Shown here one piece after another: positions 8,127-16,461 of a stretch of 64,000 nucleotides of DNA (the first letter of the stretch is position 1; each line of letters starts with the position of its first letter). This DNA is from Mycobacterium heckeshornense. Lineage in GTDB: Bacteria; Actinomycetota; Actinomycetes; Mycobacteriales; Mycobacteriaceae. The notes beneath the pieces were generated by a model. That model saw nothing but the letters and a program-made list of their open reading frames with translations. It was not told the DNA's origin and ran no database searches. Location of the stretch: contig NZ_AP024237.1 of assembly GCF_016592155.1 (NCBI RefSeq), positions 2,604,001 through 2,668,000 on the forward strand. Reading direction: 5' to 3'. A program made the translations under genes and the position numbers.

Positions 8127-9458
8127 GTGGCGGCAACGACGAAAAGTGCCCCACAGTCACGCACGGCGGATTCGCCGCGAACATCGTGCTGTGTCGCAAC
8201 AGTGCGGGCACAGCCACGCGCACGCAGCCAGCACTACGCCGACAGCGCCTCTCGGCGGCGCCGCGTCCTCAACATCAACGCCGCTATGGCGGTACTGGTG
8301 TGTGCGAGCTACGCCGTTGTCGGCCTTGCGGTCGGGCACCAAGTATGGCGAACGCAGTTGGTCAACCTGGTCGCGGCCGCAGTGTTCGCCGCAGTCCCGT
8401 TACTGCACCGCTTCACCGAACTTGTCGCGCCACTTATCTTTATCTTCACCGCTTACGTTGCGATCTTCGTCATCTGCTGGAACGTCGGCACCGGGTCGGG
8501 CCTGCAATTTTTCTTTCTCGTCACAGCCTGTCTGGTGGTGTTGCAGCTCGGCATCGAGCACATCGCATTGGCCGCGACGCTGGCGGCGATCGCCGCCGCC
8601 CTGGTGATCGCGTTGGAGTTCCTGGTCCCACGCAACACCGGGTTGCAGCCGGACTGGGCGCAGTCGGCAGGCTTCGTCCTCGCGGCCGTCTCCGCCTGCC
8701 TGATGGTGGTCGTGACGATGTGGTACGCGCTGCGCGAAATCGCCCGCGCCGAGGCGGTCATGGAAATCGAATACGACCGATCCGAAGCGCTGCTGGCCAA
8801 CATCATGCCGCCCAGCATCGCGGCCCGGCTCAAGGACCCGGTGCACAACATCATCGCCGACAAATACGACGAGGCCTCGGTGCTGTTCGCCGACATCGCC
8901 GGGTTCACGCAACGGGCCAGCGGCATCGACCCGGCCCGGCTGATCGAGTTCCTGGACCGGCTATACACCGAGTTCGACACGCTGGTCGACAAGCATGGAC
9001 TGGAGAAAATCAAGGTCAGCGGCGACTCGTACATGGTGGTCAGCGGTGTGCCGTGGCCCCGTCATGATCACCTTCATGCGCTGGCCGAGCTTGCCCTGGA
9101 TATGGCCGATGCGGCAGCCGAACTCAAAGACCCGGATGGCCATGCGATACCGCTGCGCATCGGACTGGCCACCGGGCCGGTTGTCGCCGGTGTGGTGGGA
9201 TCGCGCCGCTTCTTCTACGACGTGTGGGGCGACGCCGTCAACGTCGCATCGCGGATGGAGTCCACCGACACCGAGGGGCGGATCCAGGTCCCGCAAGACG
9301 TTTATGAGCGGCTGAAAAACGACTTCGTGTTCGAGGAACGCGGCGACGTCGACGTCAAAGGCAAAGGCGTCATGCACACCTGGTATCTCGTCGGCCGCAA
9401 GCCCGGAACCCGGGCTACTCGCCTGCGCAGCGGCGCACCGCAAATCGCCGGCGTCTGA
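8127..9458 (+). CDS. cya: Membrane-bound class III adenylyl cyclase
   Basis: 443 residues from GTG 8127, the same length as M. tuberculosis Rv1625c. Six hydrophobic helices lie between about 47 and 200. They lead into a mammalian-type cyclase domain (about 245-430) that acts as a homodimer. The catalytic set is complete: metal ligands D256 (LFADIAGF) and D300 (KVSGDSY), adenine-selecting K296 and D365 (YDVWGDA), and transition-state N372 and R376 (VNVASRM). The product is cAMP made from ATP on the cytoplasmic face. It is co-directional with the DUF488 and DUF308 genes. Confidence 0.95.
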   Translation: MAATTKSAPQSRTADSPRTSCCVATVRAQPRARSQHYADSASRRRRVLNINAAMAVLVCASYAVVGLAVGHQVWRTQLVNLVAAAVFAAVPLLHRFTELVAPLIFIFTAYVAIFVICWNVGTGSGLQFFFLVTACLVVLQLGIEHIALAATLAAIAAALVIALEFLVPRNTGLQPDWAQSAGFVLAAVSACLMVVVTMWYALREIARAEAVMEIEYDRSEALLANIMPPSIAARLKDPVHNIIADKYDEASVLFADIAGFTQRASGIDPARLIEFLDRLYTEFDTLVDKHGLEKIKVSGDSYMVVSGVPWPRHDHLHALAELALDMADAAAELKDPDGHAIPLRIGLATGPVVAGVVGSRRFFYDVWGDAVNVASRMESTDTEGRIQVPQDVYERLKNDFVFEERGDVDVKGKGVMHTWYLVGRKPGTRATRLRSGAPQIAGV

Positions 9459-9509
9459 GGACTGCCACAAACACCGCACCGGTCTCGCGCGATGTGGGAC
9501 ACTGCGCTG

Positions 9510-10127
9510 ATGGAACACACTTCTGTCCCAAGCCTATTGCCGCATCTGTGGAAGTCGACGCTGGTATCCGGGATTCTGGCGTTGGTCCTTGGCATCCTGG
9601 TATTGGCCTGGCCGGGGATAACGATCCTCGTGGCCGCGATCATCTTCGGCGCCCATCTATTGGTCACCGGTATCACGCAGGTCATCTTCGCCTTCAGCCT
9701 GCACGTGTCGGCCGGAGGCCGGGTACTGCTGTTCATCAGTGGTGCCGCGTCGCTGGTGCTGGCGGTGCTGGCTTTCCGGCACTTCGGCAGCGACCCGCTG
9801 ATCGCAATCTTGTTGCTGGCGATCTGGGTTGGCGTGGGTTTCATATTCCGCGGAGTGGCAACGTCGATCTCGGCGATCAGCGACCCCACCCTGCCCGGGC
9901 GGGGCTGGTCGATCTTCCTGGGCGTGGTCAGCCTGCTTGCCGGCATCGTGATGATCGCCTCGCCCTTCGAGTCCCTCGCGATACTGACACTGATCGTCGG
10001 CATCTGGCTGGTGGTCATCGGCGTGTTCGAGATCGCGTCATCGTTCGGCATCCGCAGCGCATCCAAAGCCGTCGACAAGGCCTTATCCGGGCGGACCGGG
10101 CCAACGCCGTCGGCCGCCGACTCGTAG
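9510..10127 (+). CDS. HdeD/DUF308 family membrane protein
   Basis: 205 residues from ATG 9510 (MEHTSVPSLLPHLWKS); an earlier in-frame ATG at 9492 would add six residues. Six hydrophobic segments are visible, in two groups of three with repeated glycine-rich turns (LVLGILVLAWPG; VVSLLAGIVMIASPF), the internal symmetry typical of HdeD/DUF308 proteins. HdeD in enterobacteria is linked to acid tolerance at high cell density. The mycobacterial orthologue (Rv1624c) has no known role. In related genomes cydA follows this gene. Here the next gene is cydD. Confidence 0.85.
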   Translation: MEHTSVPSLLPHLWKSTLVSGILALVLGILVLAWPGITILVAAIIFGAHLLVTGITQVIFAFSLHVSAGGRVLLFISGAASLVLAVLAFRHFGSDPLIAILLLAIWVGVGFIFRGVATSISAISDPTLPGRGWSIFLGVVSLLAGIVMIASPFESLAILTLIVGIWLVVIGVFEIASSFGIRSASKAVDKALSGRTGPTPSAADS

Positions 10128-10147
10128 GCTGCAGCCCACCGGCACCA

Positions 10148-10171
10148 AGTACTACACTGCGTCGTAGTACT
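10148..10171. promoter_or_regulatory. Palindromic operator upstream of cydDC, BlaI/CopY-like
   Basis: AGTACTAC (10148-10155) and GTAGTACT (10164-10171) form a perfect 8-base inverted repeat around an 8-base spacer beginning ACTG. Half-sites of the type TACTAC/GTAGTA are characteristic of BlaI/MecI/CopY repressors, and mycobacteria have a BlaI (Rv1846c) acting on respiration-related genes. The regulator assignment is inference. The palindrome itself is certain. Confidence 0.6.
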
Positions 10172-10197
10172 GCTTTCGCGGACCCGGGGGAGCTGTC

Positions 10198-10218
10198 ATG
10201 ACGAGGCGAGCGTCCTGA
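10198..10218 (+). other. Six-codon ORF at the former cydAB position
   Basis: ATG 10198 opens MTRRAS and stops at TGA 10216-10218. It has a strong Shine-Dalgarno run, GGGGGAG, at 10186-10192. Its stop overlaps the first possible codon of cydD (CTG 10215). It could be a leader peptide that couples translation into cydD, or the scar of an in-frame fusion between the cydA start and the cydB end. No cydA or cydB coding sequence lies between 10128 and 10214. Confidence 0.5.
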
Positions 10219-11876
10219 GCACCGGCCGACGTGCACCCCTGGACCCGCGGCTGTGGCGGGCTTCGAGCGCGCTGCGCCGTTTCCTGGTCGCCACCGTGGG
10301 CTGTGGCGTGGTGATCTCGGGCTGCGCGATTGTCTCAGCGATCGTGTTGGCGCACATCGTGGCCGGGGTCATCACCGATCCGTCCTCCCGCCATGTGCGG
10401 CAGTGGGTATCGGGATTGTCAATCCTGTTGATACTGTGGACGCTTCGCACACTGGCGCACTGGCTGCAGGCCCGGTTGGCGCAGCGCGGTGCCAGCTCGG
10501 TGATCGCCGACCTATGCGCGCAAGTCTTGACTTCGGTGACGGCACAGGCGCCGAGACAACTGGCGGCGCAGCGCGAGGCCGCCGCTGCGGTGGTAACCCG
10601 CGGTCTGGATGGATTACGGCCATACTTCACCAGATATCTGCCCGCGTTGCTGCTTGCCGCCATCCTGACCCCGGCCACCGTCGTGGTGCTGGCGGTCGAC
10701 GACCCGCGATCAGCGGCGATTGCGTTGATCACGTTGCCGCTCATACCGGTGTTCATGGTTCTGATCGGCGTGACGACTGCTCAGCGATCCGCGGCAGCAC
10801 TGGCCGCCATGACCGCACTGCAGGCCAAGTTGTTGGACCTGATCGCCGGCATTCCCACGCTGCGGGCATTGGGGCGTGCCGCCGGTCCGGAACGGCGCAT
10901 CGCCGAATTGACTGCCGCACACCGACGTTCGTCCATGGCGACGCTGCGGATCGCCTTCTTGTCGGCATTGGTGCTCGAACTGCTGGCCACGCTGGGCGTC
11001 GCGTTGATCGCTGTCGGAATCGGTCTGCGTCTGGTGTTCGGGCAGATGAGTCTGGCCGCCGGTTTGACGGCCTTGCTGCTCGCCCCCGACGTGTACTGGC
11101 CGCTGCGGCGCGTCGGCGTGGAATTCCATGCCGCCCAGGACGGCAGGACGGCAGCCGATAAAGCCTTCGCGCTCATCGACAAGCCGCCGAGCGCCCGGCC
11201 CGCGCGGCGAATCGACGGCGCCCGGGGTGCCACGATTCGAGTCGAAAACCTCAGCGTCCACGGCCGCGACGGCGCCGCACCACGGAATCTCACCGCCGTG
11301 ATCGAACCGGCCCGGGTCACGGTGTTGACCGGTCGAAACGGGGCGGGCAAGAGCACCGCACTGCAGGTCATCGCCGGACTCGTCGCACCGAGCACCGGCA
11401 GGGTGACCGTAGCGGGCATCGATATCGCCGACCTCGACCCGGCCAGCTGGTGGCAGCAGCTGTCCTGGCTGCCGCAGCGCCCGGTACTGCTCCCCGGCAC
11501 TGTCGCGGACAACCTGAACCTCTTCGGCGAGCTGACTGATCCTGACACAGCCTGTCGTGCAGTGCAATTCGACAATGTGGTGGCGGAGTTGCCCGACGGG
11601 TTGCAGACCGCCCTGGGTCGCGATGGGGCGGGGTTGTCGCTCGGACAGCGTCAACGCTTGGCTTTGGCGCGTGCGCTCGGATCCCCGGCACCCGTGCTGC
11701 TTTTGGACGAGCCGACCGCACACCTCGACGCCGACACCGAGGCTCGGGTTCTGGGTGCCGTCGTCGAGCGTGCGCGGGCAGGGGCCACCGTGGTGGTGGT
11801 CGCCCATCGCGAGCAGGTCATCGAGATCGCTGACCAGGTGGTGGCGGTGAGCGCCGAGCCCCATGCGTATGTCTGA
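10215..11876 (+). CDS. cydD: CydD, ABC transporter subunit (thiol reductant exporter)
   Basis: Half-transporter of the heterodimeric CydDC exporter needed for assembly of the cytochrome bd oxidase. Homology to the CydD N-terminus (LDPRLWRASSALRRFLV) begins upstream of the first GTG (10296), and the frame contains no ATG, GTG or TTG before it. Initiation is therefore at CTG 10215, by coupling to the overlapping small ORF, or at GTG 10296 with a shortened protein. From 10215 it has 553 residues: six membrane helices (about 25-315), Walker A GRNGAGKS, signature LSLGQRQRLAL and Walker B VLLLDEPTAHLD. It overlaps cydC by 14 bases. Confidence 0.85.
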   Translation: MSTGRRAPLDPRLWRASSALRRFLVATVGCGVVISGCAIVSAIVLAHIVAGVITDPSSRHVRQWVSGLSILLILWTLRTLAHWLQARLAQRGASSVIADLCAQVLTSVTAQAPRQLAAQREAAAAVVTRGLDGLRPYFTRYLPALLLAAILTPATVVVLAVDDPRSAAIALITLPLIPVFMVLIGVTTAQRSAAALAAMTALQAKLLDLIAGIPTLRALGRAAGPERRIAELTAAHRRSSMATLRIAFLSALVLELLATLGVALIAVGIGLRLVFGQMSLAAGLTALLLAPDVYWPLRRVGVEFHAAQDGRTAADKAFALIDKPPSARPARRIDGARGATIRVENLSVHGRDGAAPRNLTAVIEPARVTVLTGRNGAGKSTALQVIAGLVAPSTGRVTVAGIDIADLDPASWWQQLSWLPQRPVLLPGTVADNLNLFGELTDPDTACRAVQFDNVVAELPDGLQTALGRDGAGLSLGQRQRLALARALGSPAPVLLLDEPTAHLDADTEARVLGAVVERARAGATVVVVAHREQVIEIADQVVAVSAEPHAYV

Positions 11877-13518
11877 AACGCTGCTGACCGCGGCCGGGTT
11901 GCTGCGGCCTCGGCTGTCTCGTCTTCTGCTCGCCGTGACGCTCGGTGTGCTGGCGTTGAGCAGTGCGCTGGCGCTGGCCGGGGTCTCGGCGTGGCTGATC
12001 ACGCGCGCCTGGCAGATGCCGCCGGTGCTGGACCTGTCGGTGGCCGTCGTCATGGTGCGGGCGCTGGCGATTTCTCGCGGCGTGCTGCACTACTGCGAGC
12101 GGCTGGCCACCCACGACACCGCCCTGCGGTCCGCGGGCAGCGCCCGGGCCCGAATCTATCAACGCCTGGCCCGCGGACCGGTCGATGCCGTGGCGCGGCT
12201 GCACAGCGGCCAGCTGGTGAGCAGGGTCGGCGCCGATGTCGACGAGTTGGCAAATGTGCTGGTGCGCGCGCTGTTACCAATCGCGGTTGCCACGGTCCTG
12301 GCGGTGGCGGCAACGACGGTCGTCGCCGCCATCTCGGCTCCGGCGGCAGTCGTGCTCGCGGTGTGCCTGCTCGCCGCCGGCGTTGTGGCACCCTACCTGG
12401 CCGCCAGAGCAACCACGACACAGCAAACCGTTGCACGCCAATATCTTTCCGAGCGCGACGCGGCAGCCATGATCGCTCTCGAGCACGCGCCCGAGCTCCG
12501 GGTCGGTGGCAGGCTGGCTGGCGTCATCGCGGAAGCTACCCGGCGACAACGCCGGTGGGCCGATGTGCTGGACGCGGCGGCGAAACCGGCCGCCGTCGCC
12601 GAGGCGATGCCCACCGCCGCGGTCGGGGCCAGCGTGCTGGGAGCCGTGGTGGCCGGTATCTCAATGGCGTCCTCGGTCGCGCCGACCACGCTGGCGATTC
12701 TGATGTTGCTCCCGTTGTCGGCGTTCGAGGCGACGGGTGCGCTGCCCGACGCCGCAATCCAGCTGACCCGCTCGCGGATCGCCGCGCGCCGCCTGCGCGA
12801 CGTGATCGGGTCCGATGCGGCGAGCCCGGTTGCCCGCACCGCGACGTCCCCGCCGGAAGCGTCAGCTCGGCTGTGCGCCGTCGGTATCCGTACGGCTCAC
12901 CCCGACGCGACCGGCTCGGCGCGGGTGAGCGTGGATTTGCCGGCCGGCGCCAGGCTGGCGGTCACCGGTCCCAGCGGCTGCGGCAAGACCACGCTGTTGA
13001 TGACGCTCGCCGGCCTGCTGCCGCCGCTGCAGGGCCGCGTCGAGCTGAACGGGACGCCGATCCAGCTGCTGCGTGAACCCGAATTGCGAAGGGCGGTATG
13101 CTTTTTCGCCGAAGACGCCCACATCTTCACCACCACCGTCCGGGACAACTTGCTGGTGGCGCGCGGTGACTGCGGCGACGACGAGCTCACAGCGGCTTTG
13201 CAGCGCGTCGGCCTGGGTCGCTGGCTGGCCGATCTGCCCGATGGCCTGGCGACAATGCTGAGCGGAGGCGCGCAAGCGTTGTCGGCGGGTCAGCGCAGGC
13301 GGTTGCTGTTGGCCCGTGCGATGATCTCGCCCGCTCGCATCCTGCTGCTCGACGAGCCGACCGAGCACCTCGACGCCGCCGACGCCGAAATCCTCTTGCG
13401 CGACGTGCTCGAGCCCGACGGCGGGCTGATGGGCGCGGCGCGGACCGTGGTAGTGGCTACTCACCAGCTGCCCAACGACATCCGGTGTCCGCAACTGCGC
13501 CTCGGTTGCGACAGGTAG
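11863..13518 (+). CDS. cydC: CydC, ABC transporter subunit (thiol reductant exporter)
   Basis: 551 residues from ATG 11863, second half of CydDC. Membrane domain about 15-300; nucleotide-binding domain about 325-545 with Walker A GPSGCGKT, signature LSAGQRRRLLLARAM and Walker B ILLLDEPTEHLD. CydDC in E. coli exports cysteine and glutathione and binds heme. Both ATPase sites look intact here although the cytochrome bd genes are missing from this locus. An alternative start at ATG 11869 (MSETLL) is possible. Confidence 0.92.
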   Translation: MRMSETLLTAAGLLRPRLSRLLLAVTLGVLALSSALALAGVSAWLITRAWQMPPVLDLSVAVVMVRALAISRGVLHYCERLATHDTALRSAGSARARIYQRLARGPVDAVARLHSGQLVSRVGADVDELANVLVRALLPIAVATVLAVAATTVVAAISAPAAVVLAVCLLAAGVVAPYLAARATTTQQTVARQYLSERDAAAMIALEHAPELRVGGRLAGVIAEATRRQRRWADVLDAAAKPAAVAEAMPTAAVGASVLGAVVAGISMASSVAPTTLAILMLLPLSAFEATGALPDAAIQLTRSRIAARRLRDVIGSDAASPVARTATSPPEASARLCAVGIRTAHPDATGSARVSVDLPAGARLAVTGPSGCGKTTLLMTLAGLLPPLQGRVELNGTPIQLLREPELRRAVCFFAEDAHIFTTTVRDNLLVARGDCGDDELTAALQRVGLGRWLADLPDGLATMLSGGAQALSAGQRRRLLLARAMISPARILLLDEPTEHLDAADAEILLRDVLEPDGGLMGAARTVVVATHQLPNDIRCPQLRLGCDR

Positions 13519-13562
13519 GCTGGCTGCCGGTCGTCGACGCCGCCCGATCTGGAGCGCTAGCC

Positions 13563-14048
13563 ATGACAGTTTCCCCGGACCAACCCTCCGACACCCCGCC
13601 ACCCTACCGGCCCTATCCCTACCCCTATCCCCCGCAACAACAGCCGTACCCACCGTTTCCGGTACCGCCGCGCGGCCCGCGCAACGGCTTGGGCACCGCG
13701 TCGTTGGTACTCGCCGTCATCGCGCTGCTGGGGGTGTGGTCGGTGTTCGGTGGCGTCATCCTCGGCGGTGCGGCCATCGTGCTGGGAATCGCTGCTTACG
13801 CGCGAGTTCGTCGCGGTGAAGCCAACAACGGCGGCGTCGCGGTCGCCGGGATCGTGCTGGGCGCCATAGCCATTGGCGTCGGGCTGGTCTTCGTCGCGAT
13901 CTGGGCGGCGCTATGGCACGACATCGGCGGCGGCGACTACATCGATTGCTTGCAGCGGGCCGGGTCGAATCCGGTACTGCGACAGCACTGCGTGGATCGG
14001 TTTCGCAAGAGCGTCGAAAACAGGCTCAGCGTCACCCTCACCCCGTGA
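13563..14048 (+). CDS. Proline-rich DUF4190 membrane protein
   Basis: 161 residues from ATG 13563. A Pro/Tyr-rich cytoplasmic N-terminus (about 1-38) precedes two hydrophobic helices (about 45-72 and 88-115) with the glycine-rich loop RRGEANNGGVAVAGIVLG that defines DUF4190. A short C-terminal tail with two cysteines follows (YIDCLQ, QHCVDR). The Pro/Tyr-rich head resembles those of several actinobacterial division-site or envelope proteins. No function can be assigned. Confidence 0.8.
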   Translation: MTVSPDQPSDTPPPYRPYPYPYPPQQQPYPPFPVPPRGPRNGLGTASLVLAVIALLGVWSVFGGVILGGAAIVLGIAAYARVRRGEANNGGVAVAGIVLGAIAIGVGLVFVAIWAALWHDIGGGDYIDCLQRAGSNPVLRQHCVDRFRKSVENRLSVTLTP

Positions 14049-14067
14049 CGCTCATTGGGTCGAAACG

Positions 14068-15546
14068 CTACAGCCGGCGCCGGCGGGGCATGAACTCCAG
14101 CGACAACAACACATATAGCAGCGGGAACAACTGCCGCAACTGCACCAGCACGTAGCGCCGGCCGTCCAGCGAGTGGAATTTGCGCAGATATCGGTACAAC
14201 GACTCCAACGCGATCAGTGGATCCAGTAGATGGATCAGCCGGTAGAACAGGCTCTGCATCCGGGTGCGCTGCTTTTCGTCGAAGATTTCCGGGAACGCCG
14301 CAAATGCCAGCGACAACCGTTGGGCGCCCATATGTTTGGCGGCCATCACCATATCGACGGACAACCGTTCGTCGAGCCCGTTGGGCGCTCCCCGGCGACG
14401 CCACGGCACGTCGAGGCTGATGTCGCTGCCGCGGCCGGCGGTCGCGTAACGGTGAAACCCCTGCACTTTGCCCGACGCGTCACGCGCGATGATCAGCTGC
14501 ACCCCCGGGTAGCGGCCTTCCAATGCGCCGTCGAGGGACATGCAGAAACCGCGTTCGGTGTGGGCCCCGCTGGGGGATGCGCGCAACACCTCGGTCAGCT
14601 CGGCCAACAGTTCGTCGTCGAGTTCCTGTTCGGCGGCAATTTCGGTGGTGACACCGAAGTTGTGGGTGCGCTGGACGGCCTGCCGCAGGTTGCGGAACTT
14701 GCGCCCCACCATCTCGAAGGTGGCCACGTCGATGACGACGTCTCGGCCAATCGGTATGGCCCGCAACGATTGTCCTATTACCGTCGGGTCGGTCCACAGG
14801 TGCAGCCGTCGCTCGCTGCACGCCAGCACGACCAGCCGCCAACCGCGGGTATGACACTGCGCGGCGAAGTCGGCCACCAACTGCGGGAACTGCACCTCAT
14901 CGCCGATCGGGTCGCCGCTGACCACCGCGTACCCGATCCGGGTGCGATACGCCAGGGCCGCGTTGCCGTCCGCGCTGAAGTGGTAACACTTGCCCGTCTG
15001 CATGGCAAACGGCGCCAGCGGGTCACCGCTGGTGGCGTTGATCAGCGCCCACACCCGCGGCAGGTCGGCTGCCCGCGGCCGGGCCGATGTCGGCCACATC
15101 AGCGCCAGACCCGAACCCGCGATCAGCACGTCGCCCAGCAGGTCGAAGGACAGCACGTGTGCGCCCAGCCCGGCGAACAGCACGAGGACGGCGATGCTGG
15201 CGTGCAAAGCGGTGACCGGCCGGCCGAGAAAGATGCCGCGAGCGATCAGCGCCACGGCGGCCAGCACGGTCAGCGACCACGCCAGCCGGCCAGTGGCCTG
15301 CCAGTCGGGGTGACGGTGGTCATGGGCTATCAGGGCGACCAGCCAGCATGCCGCGCTGAGCAGGGCCAATGCGCCGATCCACCGGGCGGCCGGGGAGTCG
15401 ACGTGCACGACCACGCGCTCGCTGGGGCGCAGCTTGGGCGTGACGTCGACCGACGAAGTGTTCACCCCCACCTCCGGTTGCGTTGTTCGCCGCTCAAACG
15501 GTGGCGCATCGTCGGTCCAGCCCCTATATTCTGCCTGCCCGCTCAC
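14068..15546 (-). CDS. Membrane protein with phosphatidylglycerol lysyltransferase-like (DUF2156) domain
   Basis: 492 residues from ATG 15546, orthologous by context to Rv1619. About five membrane helices lie between 55 and 165. They lead into a GNAT-like DUF2156 domain (about 175-480) related to the C-terminal aminoacyl-transfer domain of MprF/LysX, with YHFSADGNAALAYRTRIG, VVSGDPIG, GRKFRNLRQAVQR and KVQGFHRYAT. MprF proteins transfer an amino acid from charged tRNA to phosphatidylglycerol. Whether this orthologue does so is unknown. The C-terminus is very basic (PRRRRL). Confidence 0.82.
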   Translation of the reverse strand: MSGQAEYRGWTDDAPPFERRTTQPEVGVNTSSVDVTPKLRPSERVVVHVDSPAARWIGALALLSAACWLVALIAHDHRHPDWQATGRLAWSLTVLAAVALIARGIFLGRPVTALHASIAVLVLFAGLGAHVLSFDLLGDVLIAGSGLALMWPTSARPRAADLPRVWALINATSGDPLAPFAMQTGKCYHFSADGNAALAYRTRIGYAVVSGDPIGDEVQFPQLVADFAAQCHTRGWRLVVLACSERRLHLWTDPTVIGQSLRAIPIGRDVVIDVATFEMVGRKFRNLRQAVQRTHNFGVTTEIAAEQELDDELLAELTEVLRASPSGAHTERGFCMSLDGALEGRYPGVQLIIARDASGKVQGFHRYATAGRGSDISLDVPWRRRGAPNGLDERLSVDMVMAAKHMGAQRLSLAFAAFPEIFDEKQRTRMQSLFYRLIHLLDPLIALESLYRYLRKFHSLDGRRYVLVQLRQLFPLLYVLLSLEFMPRRRRL

Positions 15547-15600
15547 CGGGAACGCTACGCCCGGATGGCTGCCGGCGCGGCGGGTCGGCCGGCGCCGGAA

Positions 15601-16458
15601 TCAGCTTCCGGGGAAATACTTCACGACGCCTTCCTGCACGACGGTCGCGACGAGCTGCCCGGTGCGGTCGAAGAAGTGCCCGGTCCCCAGCCCGCGGGAG
15701 TCGGTGGCCACCGGCGACGACGTCGAATACAACAGCCAGTCGTTGAAGCTGACCGGCCGGTGAAACCACACCGAATGGTTGACGGTCGCGGCGAAGATTC
15801 GGTCGTAACCCCACGACAGTCCATGGGTGGTGATGATGGAGTCCAGCACCGTGGTGTCCGACGAATACACCAGCGCCGCGGTGTGCAACACCGGGTCATC
15901 GGGCAGCACGCCGTCGGCCTTGACCCATACCCGGTTGTGCGCGAGCCGTTCGCCTTTGTCACGCATCACCCACGACGGGTCGTTGGTGTAACGCCATTCG
16001 ATGGGTTGCAGTGCATTGACGAACTGCGGAACGGTCTTTTCGTAACCGCGAAGCAGCTCACCGATTTTCGGCAAGCTCTGCGGTTCCGGGACGTGCGGGG
16101 GTTCGATGCCGTGCTCAAGGCCGCGACCGCCGGACAGATACGAGATCATCGCCGACGACAACAGGGTGCCGTCCTGCATCGCGTCGACGCGACGGTTGGC
16201 GAATCGTCGTTCATCACGCAGCCGGATCACGCGGAACTCGATGTCCTTGCTGGGGTCGCCGCCGTTGATGAAGTGCACCGAGAGCGCGTTGGGCGGCAGG
16301 TCGCGGGTACGCGTGCGGCTGGCTGCCACCAATGACTGCGCCATCAACTGGCCACCGAACGTGCGCAACGGGTGTTTGCTCGGATGGGCTCCGATGAAGA
16401 TGTCGTCGCCGACGTGGTTCAGATCCAGCACCGCAAGCAGTTCGTCGAAGTCCGACAT
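15601..16458 (-). CDS. tesB: Acyl-CoA thioesterase II
   Basis: 285 residues from ATG 16458, TesB-type double hotdog thioesterase that hydrolyses acyl-CoA to free acid and CoA. The first hotdog (about 1-130) has GAHPSKHPLRTFGGQLMAQSL. The second (about 155-285) has HTAALVYSSDTTVLD (the Asp of the active site) and HSVWFHRPVSFNDWLLY, which aligns with TesB catalytic-network residues. It lies 3 bases downstream of pykA on the same strand, suggesting a shared transcript as in M. tuberculosis (Rv1617-Rv1618). Confidence 0.93.
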   Translation of the reverse strand: MSDFDELLAVLDLNHVGDDIFIGAHPSKHPLRTFGGQLMAQSLVAASRTRTRDLPPNALSVHFINGGDPSKDIEFRVIRLRDERRFANRRVDAMQDGTLLSSAMISYLSGGRGLEHGIEPPHVPEPQSLPKIGELLRGYEKTVPQFVNALQPIEWRYTNDPSWVMRDKGERLAHNRVWVKADGVLPDDPVLHTAALVYSSDTTVLDSIITTHGLSWGYDRIFAATVNHSVWFHRPVSFNDWLLYSTSSPVATDSRGLGTGHFFDRTGQLVATVVQEGVVKYFPGS

Positions 16459-16461
16459 CGG

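Noticed and set aside
14230..16335. 701-codon plus-strand ORF
   Set aside because: Antisense to the DUF2156 gene and tesB, both with clear family motifs.
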